Assembly: GCF_001577525.1 (NCBI RefSeq) | Contig: NZ_CP013015.1 | Coordinates: 2,344,656-2,408,655, forward strand | Reading direction: 5' to 3' | DNA from: Candidatus Desulfofervidus auxilii | Lineage (GTDB): Bacteria > Desulfobacterota > Desulfofervidia > Desulfofervidales > Desulfofervidaceae | DNA: 64,000 bases | Shown here: positions 8,687 through 16,159 of the stretch, one piece after another | How positions within the stretch are numbered: position 1 is the first letter of the stretch | Layout: every line of letters starts with the position of its first letter | Made by a program: the position numbers and the translations under genes | The notes under the pieces: generated by a model | Seen by the model: the letters and a program-made list of their open reading frames with translations, nothing else | Database searches by the model: none | Told to the model about the DNA's origin: nothing

Positions 8687-8773
8687 CCAAGGCCCAATTG
8701 CGATAATGGCCGTGGGCAGACCAGTGCCCACGGCTGAAAGGAAAGCCGTGGAGAGAACCTTCACGGCTTTTTT
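8666..8773 (+). promoter_or_regulatory. Transcription attenuator with five competing RNA segments
   Basis: Five segments pair in alternative ways. A (8666-8676) pairs with B (8712-8722) over 11 perfect bases. The overlapping B region 8709-8718 pairs with C 8725-8734 over 10 bases. C 8728-8735 pairs with D 8744-8751 over 8 bases. D 8742-8750 pairs with E 8762-8770 over 9 bases and forms the terminator. If A is free, A:B releases C, C:D forms and the terminator cannot. A ribosome that finishes the leader peptide (stop at 8684-8686) would cover A, so B:C and the D:E terminator form. A ribosome stalled at the early Phe/Tyr codons leaves A free and allows readthrough. The mechanism is inferred from pairing. 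Confidence 0.8.
8742..8773 (+). terminator. Rho-independent terminator of the attenuator
   Basis: AAAGCCGTG pairs with CACGGCTTT across an 11-base loop and is followed directly by a T-rich run (TTTTTTATTATTT). It lies 27 bases upstream of the first structural gene and inside the leader, so it is regulatory rather than the end of a gene. Confidence 0.85.
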
Positions 8774-8800
8774 ATTATTTATAAAATAGGAGGTTAAAAG

Positions 8801-9619
8801 ATGGGAATGGAATTAGCAGGCAAGCAAATCGGCAAAAGGATCAGGCTAGAGCGAATCTTCGATCGGGAGACAGGTAAAACCGTAATTATTCCAATGGATC
8901 ATGGGGTTACAGTGGGTCCTATTCCGGGTTTGACTGATATGAAAGAGATTATCAACCAGGTGGCCCTAGGAGGTGCCAATGCCATTGTCATCCACAAAGG
9001 GATTGTCACTGCTGGACATAGAGGGGGTGGTCCTGATGTGGGTCTTATCATTCACCTTTCAGGTAGCACTTCTTTATCTCCCTTCCCAAATACAAAAACT
9101 CTAGTTTGCACAGTAGAGGAGGCTATAAAACTAGGTGCAGATGCAGTTTCTATCCATGTTAACTTGGGAGATGAAAATGAAAGGGAAATGCTGAGAGATT
9201 TTGGAGAGGTTTCTAAAAAGGCCTTAGATTGGGGGATGCCTTTATTGGCTATGGTTTATCCTAGGGGACCAAAGATTAAAGATAGTTATGACCCTGATAC
9301 CATTGCTCATTGTGCCAGATTAGGAGCTGAGTTAGGAGCAGATGTAGTAAAAGTGTCTTATACCGGATCAGAGGAAACTTTCAGAAAGGTAGTAGAAGGT
9401 TGCCCAGTGCCAGTAGTGATTGCTGGTGGTCCAAAAATGAATTCGGATAGAGAGGTAATAGAAATGGTCAAAGGGGCAATAGAAGCTGGAGGTGCAGGTG
9501 TTTCTATTGGAAGGAATGCCTTTCAACATGCAAATCCCACCAAAATAGTAAGGGCTATTGCTCAAGTGGTCCATAAAAATGTCAGTGTAGAAGAAGCCTT
9601 AAAAGAATTGGAGGGTTAA
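8801..9619 (+). CDS. 2-amino-3,7-dideoxy-D-threo-hept-6-ulosonate (ADTH) synthase
   Basis: A 272-residue class I aldolase-type TIM barrel of the archaeal MJ0400 family. It joins 6-deoxy-5-ketofructose 1-phosphate and aspartate semialdehyde in the archaeal-type route to dehydroquinate, replacing DAHP synthase. Visible landmarks are [10 protein letters not shown] near residue 30 (active-site Asp), AMVYPRGP near 150 (Tyr), [11 protein letters not shown] near 185 (Schiff-base Lys) and VVIAGGPK. The start has a strong AGGAGG. DHQ synthase II follows after one base. The pairing with that partner separates it from ordinary fructose-bisphosphate aldolase of the same fold. Confidence 0.92.
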   Translation: MGMELAGKQIGKRIRLERIFDRETGKTVIIPMDHGVTVGPIPGLTDMKEIINQVALGGANAIVIHKGIVTAGHRGGGPDVGLIIHLSGSTSLSPFPNTKTLVCTVEEAIKLGADAVSIHVNLGDENEREMLRDFGEVSKKALDWGMPLLAMVYPRGPKIKDSYDPDTIAHCARLGAELGADVVKVSYTGSEETFRKVVEGCPVPVVIAGGPKMNSDREVIEMVKGAIEAGGAGVSIGRNAFQHANPTKIVRAIAQVVHKNVSVEEALKELEG

Positions 9620-9620
9620 A

Positions 9621-10613
9621 ATGAAACAGGTTTGGGTAAAGGTAATACCATGGCAAAAAAAATTGGTAACCACGGCCATTGAAGGTGGGGCCGATGCCAT
9701 TTTGGTAGAGAAAGGTAAAACAGAGGCGGTTCATGCCTTAGGCCGCATCAAAACCATAGCCCCAGACGGTGACTTGAAGATAGATAAAGACGTCATCTTT
9801 GCAGAAATAAAAAGCAAGGAAGACGAAGAAAGGGTTTTAAAACTTACCAAAACAGCTATAGTGGTAGTTACAGCCAAGGACTGGAAGATTATTCCTTTAG
9901 AAAATCTGGTTGCCCAAACAAATAACTTATTTGCTGAAGCTGCTACAGTGGAAGAAGCAAAAACATTATTAGGCGTATTAGAAAAAGGAGTAGATGGTAT
10001 TTTAGTAAACACTACTAATATCAATGAATTAAAAAAGATACTGGATTTGGTGAAAAAATGGTCAGAGAAATTAGAGCTTTATTCAGGAAAGGTAACCCTT
10101 ATTAAACCCTTAGGAATGGGATATAGAGTATGTGTGGATACCTGCGATTTAATGGAAATAGGTGAAGGGATGTTGATAGGTAATAGTAGTGCAAGCATGT
10201 TTTTGGTTCATGCGGAGAATATAGAAAATCCTTATGTGAGTCCCAGGCCATTTAGGGTCAATGCAGGCCCAGTGCATGCTTATATTAAGGTTCCAGGGAA
10301 TAAGACAAAATACTTATCTGAATTAAAGGCCGGAGATGAAGTATTGATTGTCAATGCTAAAGGGGAAACCAGGACAGGGATTGTAGGCCGAGTAAAAGTA
10401 GAAAGACGTCCCTTGCTCTTGGTAGAGGCAGAGGTAGATGGTCAGAAGGTGAGCACCATTTTACAAAATGCAGAGACTATCCGCTTGACTACACCAAAAG
10501 GCAAACCTATCTCTGTAGTCCAGTTGAAGCCTGGAGATGAAGTAGTGGTGGCTATGGAAAAGGGAGGGAGACATTTTGGCCATAAGATAGAAGAAACTAT
10601 TATGGAAAAATGA
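9621..10613 (+). CDS. 3-dehydroquinate synthase II (archaeal type)
   Basis: A 330-residue member of the MJ1249 family, unrelated to AroB. It carries out NAD-dependent oxidative deamination and cyclisation of ADTH to 3-dehydroquinate. Recognisable segments are MGYRVCVDTCDLMEIGEGML near residue 165, SSASMFLVHAEN near 190 and PFRVNAGPVHAYI near 213, plus a C-terminal beta-rich domain. The Shine-Dalgarno GGAGGG lies in the end of the preceding gene. Its stop overlaps the aroE start by 4 bases (ATGA). It completes the alternative entry to the shikimate pathway in this operon. Confidence 0.93.
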   Translation: MKQVWVKVIPWQKKLVTTAIEGGADAILVEKGKTEAVHALGRIKTIAPDGDLKIDKDVIFAEIKSKEDEERVLKLTKTAIVVVTAKDWKIIPLENLVAQTNNLFAEAATVEEAKTLLGVLEKGVDGILVNTTNINELKKILDLVKKWSEKLELYSGKVTLIKPLGMGYRVCVDTCDLMEIGEGMLIGNSSASMFLVHAENIENPYVSPRPFRVNAGPVHAYIKVPGNKTKYLSELKAGDEVLIVNAKGETRTGIVGRVKVERRPLLLVEAEVDGQKVSTILQNAETIRLTTPKGKPISVVQLKPGDEVVVAMEKGGRHFGHKIEETIMEK

Positions 10614-11434
10614 TGCCTATTGATGCAGAAACCAGTTTATATGGTATTATTGGCCATCCTGTAAGGCATAGCTTAAGCCCGATTATTCAAAATTTGGCGT
10701 TTACTTCCTATAATATAAATGCTGTTTATCTGGCCTTTGAGGTAACTGAGCTTTCTGGGGCCATAAAAGGGGTGAAGGCCTTAGGCATAAAGGGCTTGAG
10801 TGTAACTATTCCCCACAAGATAAATATTATGTCTTTTTTGGATGAAATAGATATAATGGCTCAAAAAATTGGAGCTATAAATACAGTAGTAAATAGAGAT
10901 GGCTATTTATTGGGATTTAATACCGATTGGTTAGGGGCCTTACTTAGTCTAAAAGAAAAAACAGAGATAAAGGGGAAAAGATTTGTTATTTTGGGTGCCG
11001 GTGGAGCAGCTAGGGCCATTGCCTTTGGGTTAAAAAAAGAAGGGGCAGAAATAATTATCGTTAATCGCACTTATGAAAAAGGCTGTGCTTTGGCCAAAGA
11101 GATAAATGCCCATGCCTTCCCTTGGGAAAAATTACCTGTGCTAGCTGGTGATGTGCTCATTAATACTACTCCCATAGGAATGTGGCCAGAGATAGATACT
11201 TCTCCAGTGGATGAAAAGGTATTAGCCAAATTTGAGCTAGTGATGGATACGGTATACAGACCATTAAAGACTAAACTCCTTCAAATGGCGGAAAAGATGG
11301 GTTGTAATACCATTGGCGGATTAAAAATGCTCATTTATCAAGGGGCAGAACAATTCCGTTTGTGGACAAAAAAAGAACCGCCAGTAGAAAAAATGTTGAA
11401 AGTGGCTGAAAAATTTTTGGAAAAGGAAAATTGA
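10610..11434 (+). CDS. aroE: Shikimate dehydrogenase (NADP-dependent)
   Basis: A 274-residue enzyme reducing 3-dehydroshikimate to shikimate. Substrate residues are visible in HSLSP near residue 20, TIPHK near 67 (catalytic Lys) and NTDWLG near 103 (catalytic Asp). The Rossmann motif is LGAGGAARAI near 128, and VNRT near 150 is the NADP-phosphate-binding loop. GGLKMLIYQGAEQF near the end is the conserved C-terminal substrate helix. It overlaps DHQ synthase II by ATGA, and its stop overlaps the aroA start, so it is translationally coupled on both sides. Confidence 0.95.
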   Translation: MMPIDAETSLYGIIGHPVRHSLSPIIQNLAFTSYNINAVYLAFEVTELSGAIKGVKALGIKGLSVTIPHKINIMSFLDEIDIMAQKIGAINTVVNRDGYLLGFNTDWLGALLSLKEKTEIKGKRFVILGAGGAARAIAFGLKKEGAEIIIVNRTYEKGCALAKEINAHAFPWEKLPVLAGDVLINTTPIGMWPEIDTSPVDEKVLAKFELVMDTVYRPLKTKLLQMAEKMGCNTIGGLKMLIYQGAEQFRLWTKKEPPVEKMLKVAEKFLEKEN

Positions 11435-12690
11435 AAAAGCTAATCACTCCTATCTCAAATCACCTAAAACTTACCATCACTGTTCCTGGCTCGAAGAGCC
11501 TTACCCATCGGGCATTGATTACGGCTGCTTTGGCCAAAGGCCATTCTACTCTGGAAAACATTCTTTTGGCAGAAGATACCCTTTTGACCACAGAGGCTTT
11601 AAGGCAGATGGGTGTGAAGATAGATATTTCTAATACCCAGGCTGTGGTGCAAGGGATAGAGAAAAAATTAATTCCTCCTAAAAGACCTGTTTATTTAGGT
11701 AATTCAGGCACTTCTATGCGTCTTTTGACTGCCATTTGTGCTATAGGTCAGGGGCGTTTTGTCCTTACAGGAAATGAAAGGATGCAACAAAGGCCAATTC
11801 AACCTTTATTGGATGCCTTAAATCAATGGGGAGTAAAGGCATATAGTGAAAGGCAAAATGGATGTCCGCCTGTGGTTATTGAAACTCAAGGTTTAAATGG
11901 CGGTAAGACAGAGATAGACCCTACCATAAGCAGTCAGTTTCTCTCTGGTCTTCTTTTGGCTGCTCCTTATGGGAGAAGAGATAGTGTGATTGAGGTAAAA
12001 GGCAAGATTGCCTCGCTTCCTTATGTGGACTTAACCATAGATGTAATGGAAAAATTCGGTATTTCTGTAAAGAATTTGAATTATAAATGTTTTGAAGTAA
12101 AAAAAGGTCATTATCAGGCCTGCCAATATACCATTGAAGGTGATTGCTCAACTGCTTCTTATTTTTGGGCGGCAGCTGCTATTTTAAAAGGTGAGGTTAC
12201 TGTAAGACCCATTGCTCAAACCTCCAAACAGGCAGATATTGGATTTGTTAATGTATTGAAAAAAATGGGATGTCAAATAATTCCCCAGGGAGATGGTATT
12301 AAGGTAATCGGTAGAAATAATTTAAGGGGTATTACAGTGGATATGAATAAAATGCCAGATGTAGTGCCTACTCTAGCGGTGGTGGCGGCCTTTGCTAAAG
12401 GAGAAACAGTGATTAATAATGTAGGACATTTAAGGGTTAAGGAGTGTGATAGGCTACAGGCCGTGGCTACTGAATTAAAAAAGATGGGCATTGAGGTAAA
12501 AGAAAAAAAAGATGGTCTTATTATCAAAGGCGGTCAACCGCAAGGGGCTGAGATTGAGACTTATAATGACCATCGTATCGCTATGAGCTTTGCCATAGCC
12601 GGGTTAAAAGTGCCTGGGATAATAATTAGAAATCCTGATTGTGTAAAAAAATCCTTTCCGGGATTTTGGGAAACAGGTCTATTTAAATGA
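11431..12690 (+). CDS. aroA: EPSP synthase (3-phosphoshikimate 1-carboxyvinyltransferase)
   Basis: A 419-residue enzyme adding the enolpyruvyl group of PEP to shikimate 3-phosphate. Motifs: PGSKSLTHRALI near residue 20, LGNSGTSMRLL near 90 (PEP site), GNERMQQRPI near 115, PDVVPTLAVVAAFA near 310, KECDRLQAVATEL near 336 (catalytic Glu/Arg region) and DHRIAMSFA near 385. The start codon is TTG, placed so that TTGA overlaps the aroE stop. AAGGA lies 4-5 bases upstream. Its own stop overlaps the next small gene by ATGA. Confidence 0.95.
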   Translation: MKKLITPISNHLKLTITVPGSKSLTHRALITAALAKGHSTLENILLAEDTLLTTEALRQMGVKIDISNTQAVVQGIEKKLIPPKRPVYLGNSGTSMRLLTAICAIGQGRFVLTGNERMQQRPIQPLLDALNQWGVKAYSERQNGCPPVVIETQGLNGGKTEIDPTISSQFLSGLLLAAPYGRRDSVIEVKGKIASLPYVDLTIDVMEKFGISVKNLNYKCFEVKKGHYQACQYTIEGDCSTASYFWAAAAILKGEVTVRPIAQTSKQADIGFVNVLKKMGCQIIPQGDGIKVIGRNNLRGITVDMNKMPDVVPTLAVVAAFAKGETVINNVGHLRVKECDRLQAVATELKKMGIEVKEKKDGLIIKGGQPQGAEIETYNDHRIAMSFAIAGLKVPGIIIRNPDCVKKSFPGFWETGLFK

Positions 12691-12998
12691 GTAAAAAACA
12701 GATAAAAAACCTTCACCAGAAATTGCAACAAGAAATAACTAAACTTAAAAAGACATTTGAGGAAGATGTCTGTCCAACTTTTGTTCCTGCCCCACCTGAA
12801 CTTACCAGAAATTTTAATCATTACTTAGAAGAGGCAAAACGTATTTGTCCTGAACATGAAGGAATTCAGTTATTGGATCCCCTAAATGAAAAAGGATGTA
12901 AAATGGGGCAGGTTTTAAGAGCAAGCATAGCCCTATCTGAATTTTTATCTGAATGCCAAACTAATGCCAATTGCTCAGGCCCCACGAGGGAAAATTAA
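12687..12998 (+). CDS. Small hypothetical protein at the end of the shikimate operon
   Basis: A 103-residue protein I do not recognise. The first 25 residues are strongly helical and lysine-rich. The rest contains four Cys residues spread singly (EDVCPTF, RICPEH, KGCKMG, ECQTNANC). ATGA overlap with aroA makes it part of the operon. It is not a chorismate mutase: the Arg/Lys/Glu pattern of AroQ is absent. A chaperone-like or regulatory role for the pathway is possible but nothing visible shows it. Confidence 0.6.
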   Translation: MSKKQIKNLHQKLQQEITKLKKTFEEDVCPTFVPAPPELTRNFNHYLEEAKRICPEHEGIQLLDPLNEKGCKMGQVLRASIALSEFLSECQTNANCSGPTREN

Positions 12999-13024
12999 AT
13001 AAAAAATTGTTTTTTCCAATAGAA

Positions 13025-13045
13025 GCCAAAATCCGCGATTGATTT
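13025..13045. repeat. 21-bp dispersed repeat, copy 1 (inverted relative to 46185)
   Basis: These 21 bases are the exact reverse complement of 46185-46205. Here the copy lies between the shikimate operon and the polyprenyl synthase gene. The other copy sits at the precise point where a permease pseudogene loses its 5' part. The core is a CGCGATT segment. Confidence 0.7.
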
Positions 13046-13080
13046 TTTATTCTAACGTCTCTGCCCCGAACGGCAGGTGG

Positions 13081-13110
13081 GCCTGCCCGCAGGCAGGCGG
13101 GTTTTCTTTT
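13081..13110 (+). terminator. GC-rich hairpin with T-rich tail after the shikimate operon
   Basis: GCCTGCC pairs with GGCAGGC across a 4-base loop, followed by GGGTTTTCTTTT. It can end the shikimate operon transcript. It is built from the same CCTGCC/GGCAGG palindromic unit scattered at five other places in the window, so it may be a repeat serving as a terminator. Confidence 0.55.
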
Positions 13111-13179
13111 CCTCCCATTGACAGAAGGAAAGGAATACTCTATATCCTTTTTAAATAGCTTATTAAATTAAGAAATTCC

Positions 13180-14139
13180 ATGTCTCCTTTGGTAAAACTT
13201 GATTCTATTTTGTCTTCTATTGAAAAAGAAATAGATGTGCATTTAAAGGCACAAACACCTTTGGCTAAAACCATCAGTCAATATATTTTAAAAAGTGGAG
13301 GCAAAAAGTTAAGGCCATTATTATTTGTGCTTTCTGCCCGGCTGTGTGGTTGTGAAACTGGGGAAGAAATAAAATTATCTCCTATTTTTGAATACCTCCA
13401 TGTAGCTACCCTTTTACATGATGATGTGATTGATGGAGCCAAGACACGTAGAGGAAAACCGGCCTCTCATGAGGTTTGGGGTAAGACAGTAGCTATTTTA
13501 ACTGGTGATTTTTTGTTAGCCAGGGCCTTGGAATTAGCCGCCTCTTCTGGAAATCTGCGAATAGTAGAAATGCTCTCTAAAACAGTATCTATTCTAGCTC
13601 AGGGGGAAATTTTGGAATTTGCTAAAACAGGTAGCCTTGACTTAAGAGAAGAAGAATATTTTGAAATTATTGATGGCAAGACAGCCGCTTTAATTGCCCG
13701 TGCCTGCCATTTAGGAGGAGTTCTAGCTGGGGCAAGTGAGGAGCAAGAAAATGCCCTTTATGCTTATGGTCATAATCTGGGGCTAGCCTTTCAAATTGTA
13801 GACGATATTTTGGATTATATTGGTAGTGAAAAGGAGTTTGGTAAACCTATTGGCCAAGATATAAGAGAAGGTAAGGTCACTTTACCCTTTATTTATGCCT
13901 TACAAAATGCCAATCCTGATGAAAAAGATATGATTGAATCTTTTTTTAATAAAAGACAACAAAAAGACATTGAGAATATAGTCTCTTTTGTGAAGAATAA
14001 AGGAGGAATCACTTTGGCTAAAAATAAGGCACAAATTTTTATTTCTAAAGCAAAAACAGCTCTGTCTATTTTTCCGCCTCATTACATAAGAGAAAGTTTA
14101 TTTCAATTGGCCGATTTTATAGGCAAACGGAATTATTGA
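13180..14139 (+). CDS. Trans-polyprenyl diphosphate synthase
   Basis: A 319-residue isoprenoid synthase. It has the first Asp-rich motif in LLHDDVIDGAKTRRGKPA near residue 80 and the second in FQIVDDILDYIG near 207, plus GGKKLRPLL near 40. Length and motifs fit octaprenyl/heptaprenyl diphosphate synthase (IspB class), which makes the side chain of menaquinone. Short-chain FPP/GGPP synthases cannot be fully excluded. No clear Shine-Dalgarno precedes the ATG. The cation exchanger gene follows without a gap, so both may share a transcript. Confidence 0.88.
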   Translation: MSPLVKLDSILSSIEKEIDVHLKAQTPLAKTISQYILKSGGKKLRPLLFVLSARLCGCETGEEIKLSPIFEYLHVATLLHDDVIDGAKTRRGKPASHEVWGKTVAILTGDFLLARALELAASSGNLRIVEMLSKTVSILAQGEILEFAKTGSLDLREEEYFEIIDGKTAALIARACHLGGVLAGASEEQENALYAYGHNLGLAFQIVDDILDYIGSEKEFGKPIGQDIREGKVTLPFIYALQNANPDEKDMIESFFNKRQQKDIENIVSFVKNKGGITLAKNKAQIFISKAKTALSIFPPHYIRESLFQLADFIGKRNY

Positions 14140-14141
14140 CT

Positions 14142-15125
14142 ATGTCAAATTCTCTATTTCTCCTCTGGTTGCAATTCTTTATATGTAGTATTTTTATTTT
14201 CATTGCTGGTACTCGGCTTTCGCTTAATGCCGACATCATTGCGGAAAAAATGGGGCTAAGTAAAAGCTGGATTGGTATTTTACTATTAGCTCCTATAACA
14301 TCTGGCCCTGAAGCGTTTAATGGCTTGAGTGCTGTTTTATGGGTAAAGGCCCCTGATATTGCCATAGGTGGAATTTTAGGGAGTTGTGTTTGCAACTTAT
14401 TTATTTTAGCCCTTTTGGGCCTTACAATCGGTTTAGGTTTATCACTTGTCCAAATAAAAAACAATCATTTCCTATCTATTAGTTTTGGAATACTCATGCT
14501 TGCCGTGGCAGGTGTAAATATCTTATTAGGTCAACACCTTGCCTTTGGTTGGATAAGTGGGGGTAGTTTAATCTTATTTTTTCTTTATCCATTAGCTATG
14601 TTTTTTATTTATAAAGCAGAAAGGCTAATAGAGCAAAAAAAACTGAATGAAAATTATAGAGATATTTCATTATCTCATGCCTTTAAAAATTTTGCACTCA
14701 ATGCATTTATTATCTTAATAGCAGCTACTTGGTTACCAAAAGTAGGAAATGATTTAGCTGTTGCCACGAGTCTGGGTCAGACCTTTGTAGGAAGTATATT
14801 TATTGCCATTTCTACTTCTCTTCCAGAAGCAGTGGTTTCTTTTTCTGCCTTTAAATTTAGTATAGATATGGCTATAGGCAATATCTTGGGTAGTAATATT
14901 ACTGACTTATTTTTCCTTCCTATATACGATGTAATTTTTTTAAAAGGGCCAATTTTTGCCTTTTCCCATCAAAATCAACTGCTAAATGTCATTTCTGCCA
15001 TTATCATGACTGCAATCTTTGGTTTGATGTTGAAATTCCAAAAACCATTACTGGTTATTTTAGGCAATTTAACTATGATTTTAATCTATTTTTTAAATTT
15101 GAGTATCCTTTATTATCTGCGTTAA
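14142..15125 (+). CDS. CaCA-family cation (Na+/Ca2+-type) exchanger
   Basis: A 328-residue membrane protein with about 10 helices and the two internal alpha repeats of the family. The first has ITSGPEAFNGL and DIAIGGILGSCVCNLF; the second has STSLPEAVVSFSAF and DMAIGNILGSNITDLFFLP. The acidic residues in each repeat bind the cation. It should exchange Ca2+ or a related cation for Na+ or H+ at the inner membrane. The first repeat has SGPEA rather than the usual TSLPE, a small departure. I take the ATG at 14142; a TTG at 14136 is possible. Confidence 0.85.
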   Translation: MSNSLFLLWLQFFICSIFIFIAGTRLSLNADIIAEKMGLSKSWIGILLLAPITSGPEAFNGLSAVLWVKAPDIAIGGILGSCVCNLFILALLGLTIGLGLSLVQIKNNHFLSISFGILMLAVAGVNILLGQHLAFGWISGGSLILFFLYPLAMFFIYKAERLIEQKKLNENYRDISLSHAFKNFALNAFIILIAATWLPKVGNDLAVATSLGQTFVGSIFIAISTSLPEAVVSFSAFKFSIDMAIGNILGSNITDLFFLPIYDVIFLKGPIFAFSHQNQLLNVISAIIMTAIFGLMLKFQKPLLVILGNLTMILIYFLNLSILYYLR

Positions 15126-15290
15126 TTATCTGTTTTATGAAAAATACAGGAACTCGGCAAAGTTTACTTTCCCAACCTTAACTTCAAGGTAAAGCGGACA
15201 CAAACCTATGCGAAGCACGCCCTGCTGAGAAATTAATTCTGATTGACTTTTTTAAAAAGTATGTTAATAGTCAAGTTGATGTTTGTATAA

Positions 15291-15320
15291 ATTAACATAA
15301 ATTAACAAAAATTAACAAAA
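15291..15320 (+). repeat. Three 10-bp tandem repeats just before a ribosome binding site
   Basis: ATTAACATAA is followed by two copies of ATTAACAAAA, immediately upstream of GGAGAG and the carbonic anhydrase ATG. An A/T-rich tandem array here could bind a regulator or simply keep the ribosome site unstructured. The function is unknown. Confidence 0.6.
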
Positions 15321-15331
15321 GGAGAGAAACA

Positions 15332-16060
15332 ATGATTACACGCCGCCAATTATTAAAGGGATTTACTATTGGGACAGCCGGCTTGATGTTATCCAGAGTC
15401 GAAGGTTTGAATGTGTTTGCATCAGAAGAACATCATGGCAGTGGACATATTCTTGTTTCTCCAGATGAAGCCATCGCTCGTTTAAAAGAGGGTAATGCAC
15501 GCTACGTTTCTATGAAACGCTTAAGTGATCCGGGTGTGGGGCCTGAGGCGCGTAAACCCCTTACTAAAGGCCAGTGGCCTTATGCTACTATCCTAAGCTG
15601 TTCTGATTCTCGTGTACCTCCAGAATTGATTTTTGATGAAGGGTTAGGAAAGCTTTTTATTGTGCGTGTGGCCGGCAATATTATCAACCCTGCCCTCTTA
15701 GGGAGTATTGAGTATGCCTCTTTGCATTCTACCAGCCGTTTAATTATGGTTATGGGACATGAGTCTTGCGGTGCTGTGGGGGCAGCCGTGCATGCTTTTG
15801 AACATCCAGAGACAAAGGAGACGCCAGGAATTGAAGATATTATTAACCGGCTTATGCCGGCGGTAAAAAAGGCCCATAAAAAAACAGGGACTAAAGGCAA
15901 GGCATTGGTAGAAGCAGCTGCCAAAGAGAATGTTCGGATGGTGATTGCACAAATTTCTAAGGAAAGCGCGCCTTTGGCAGAAATGCAGAAAAAGGGTGAG
16001 CTCAAAATCATTGGTGCTTACTACTACCTTGGTAGTGGTAAAGTTGAATTTTGGGTGTAA
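15332..16060 (+). CDS. Beta-class carbonic anhydrase with Tat signal peptide
   Basis: A 242-residue protein. The N-terminus has RRQLLKG followed by a moderately hydrophobic run, a twin-arginine signal, so the enzyme is exported folded to the periplasm. Zinc ligands are in SCSDSRVPPE near residue 89 (Cys, Asp) and MGHESCGAV near 142 (His, Cys). FIVRVAGN is also conserved. It interconverts CO2 and bicarbonate. Tat export fits a metal cofactor inserted in the cytoplasm. The start has GGAGAG at good spacing. It stands alone, with the minus-strand radA after it. Confidence 0.92.
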   Translation: MITRRQLLKGFTIGTAGLMLSRVEGLNVFASEEHHGSGHILVSPDEAIARLKEGNARYVSMKRLSDPGVGPEARKPLTKGQWPYATILSCSDSRVPPELIFDEGLGKLFIVRVAGNIINPALLGSIEYASLHSTSRLIMVMGHESCGAVGAAVHAFEHPETKETPGIEDIINRLMPAVKKAHKKTGTKGKALVEAAAKENVRMVIAQISKESAPLAEMQKKGELKIIGAYYYLGSGKVEFWV

Positions 16061-16159
16061 GCCCTAAAGCGCCCTTGGCAGATAACAAAGTAATTTGCTA
16101 GGCTACAAATTGGGTAAGGTGAAGTTGTGGTGTTGTATGTGGAGAGAATTCCTAAGTCT

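Noticed and set aside
8690-8740. Metabolite-binding riboswitch as the sensor of the shikimate leader
   Set aside because: The translated Phe/Tyr codon run and the stop codon position explain the alternative stems better; no known aptamer core or T-box motif was seen.
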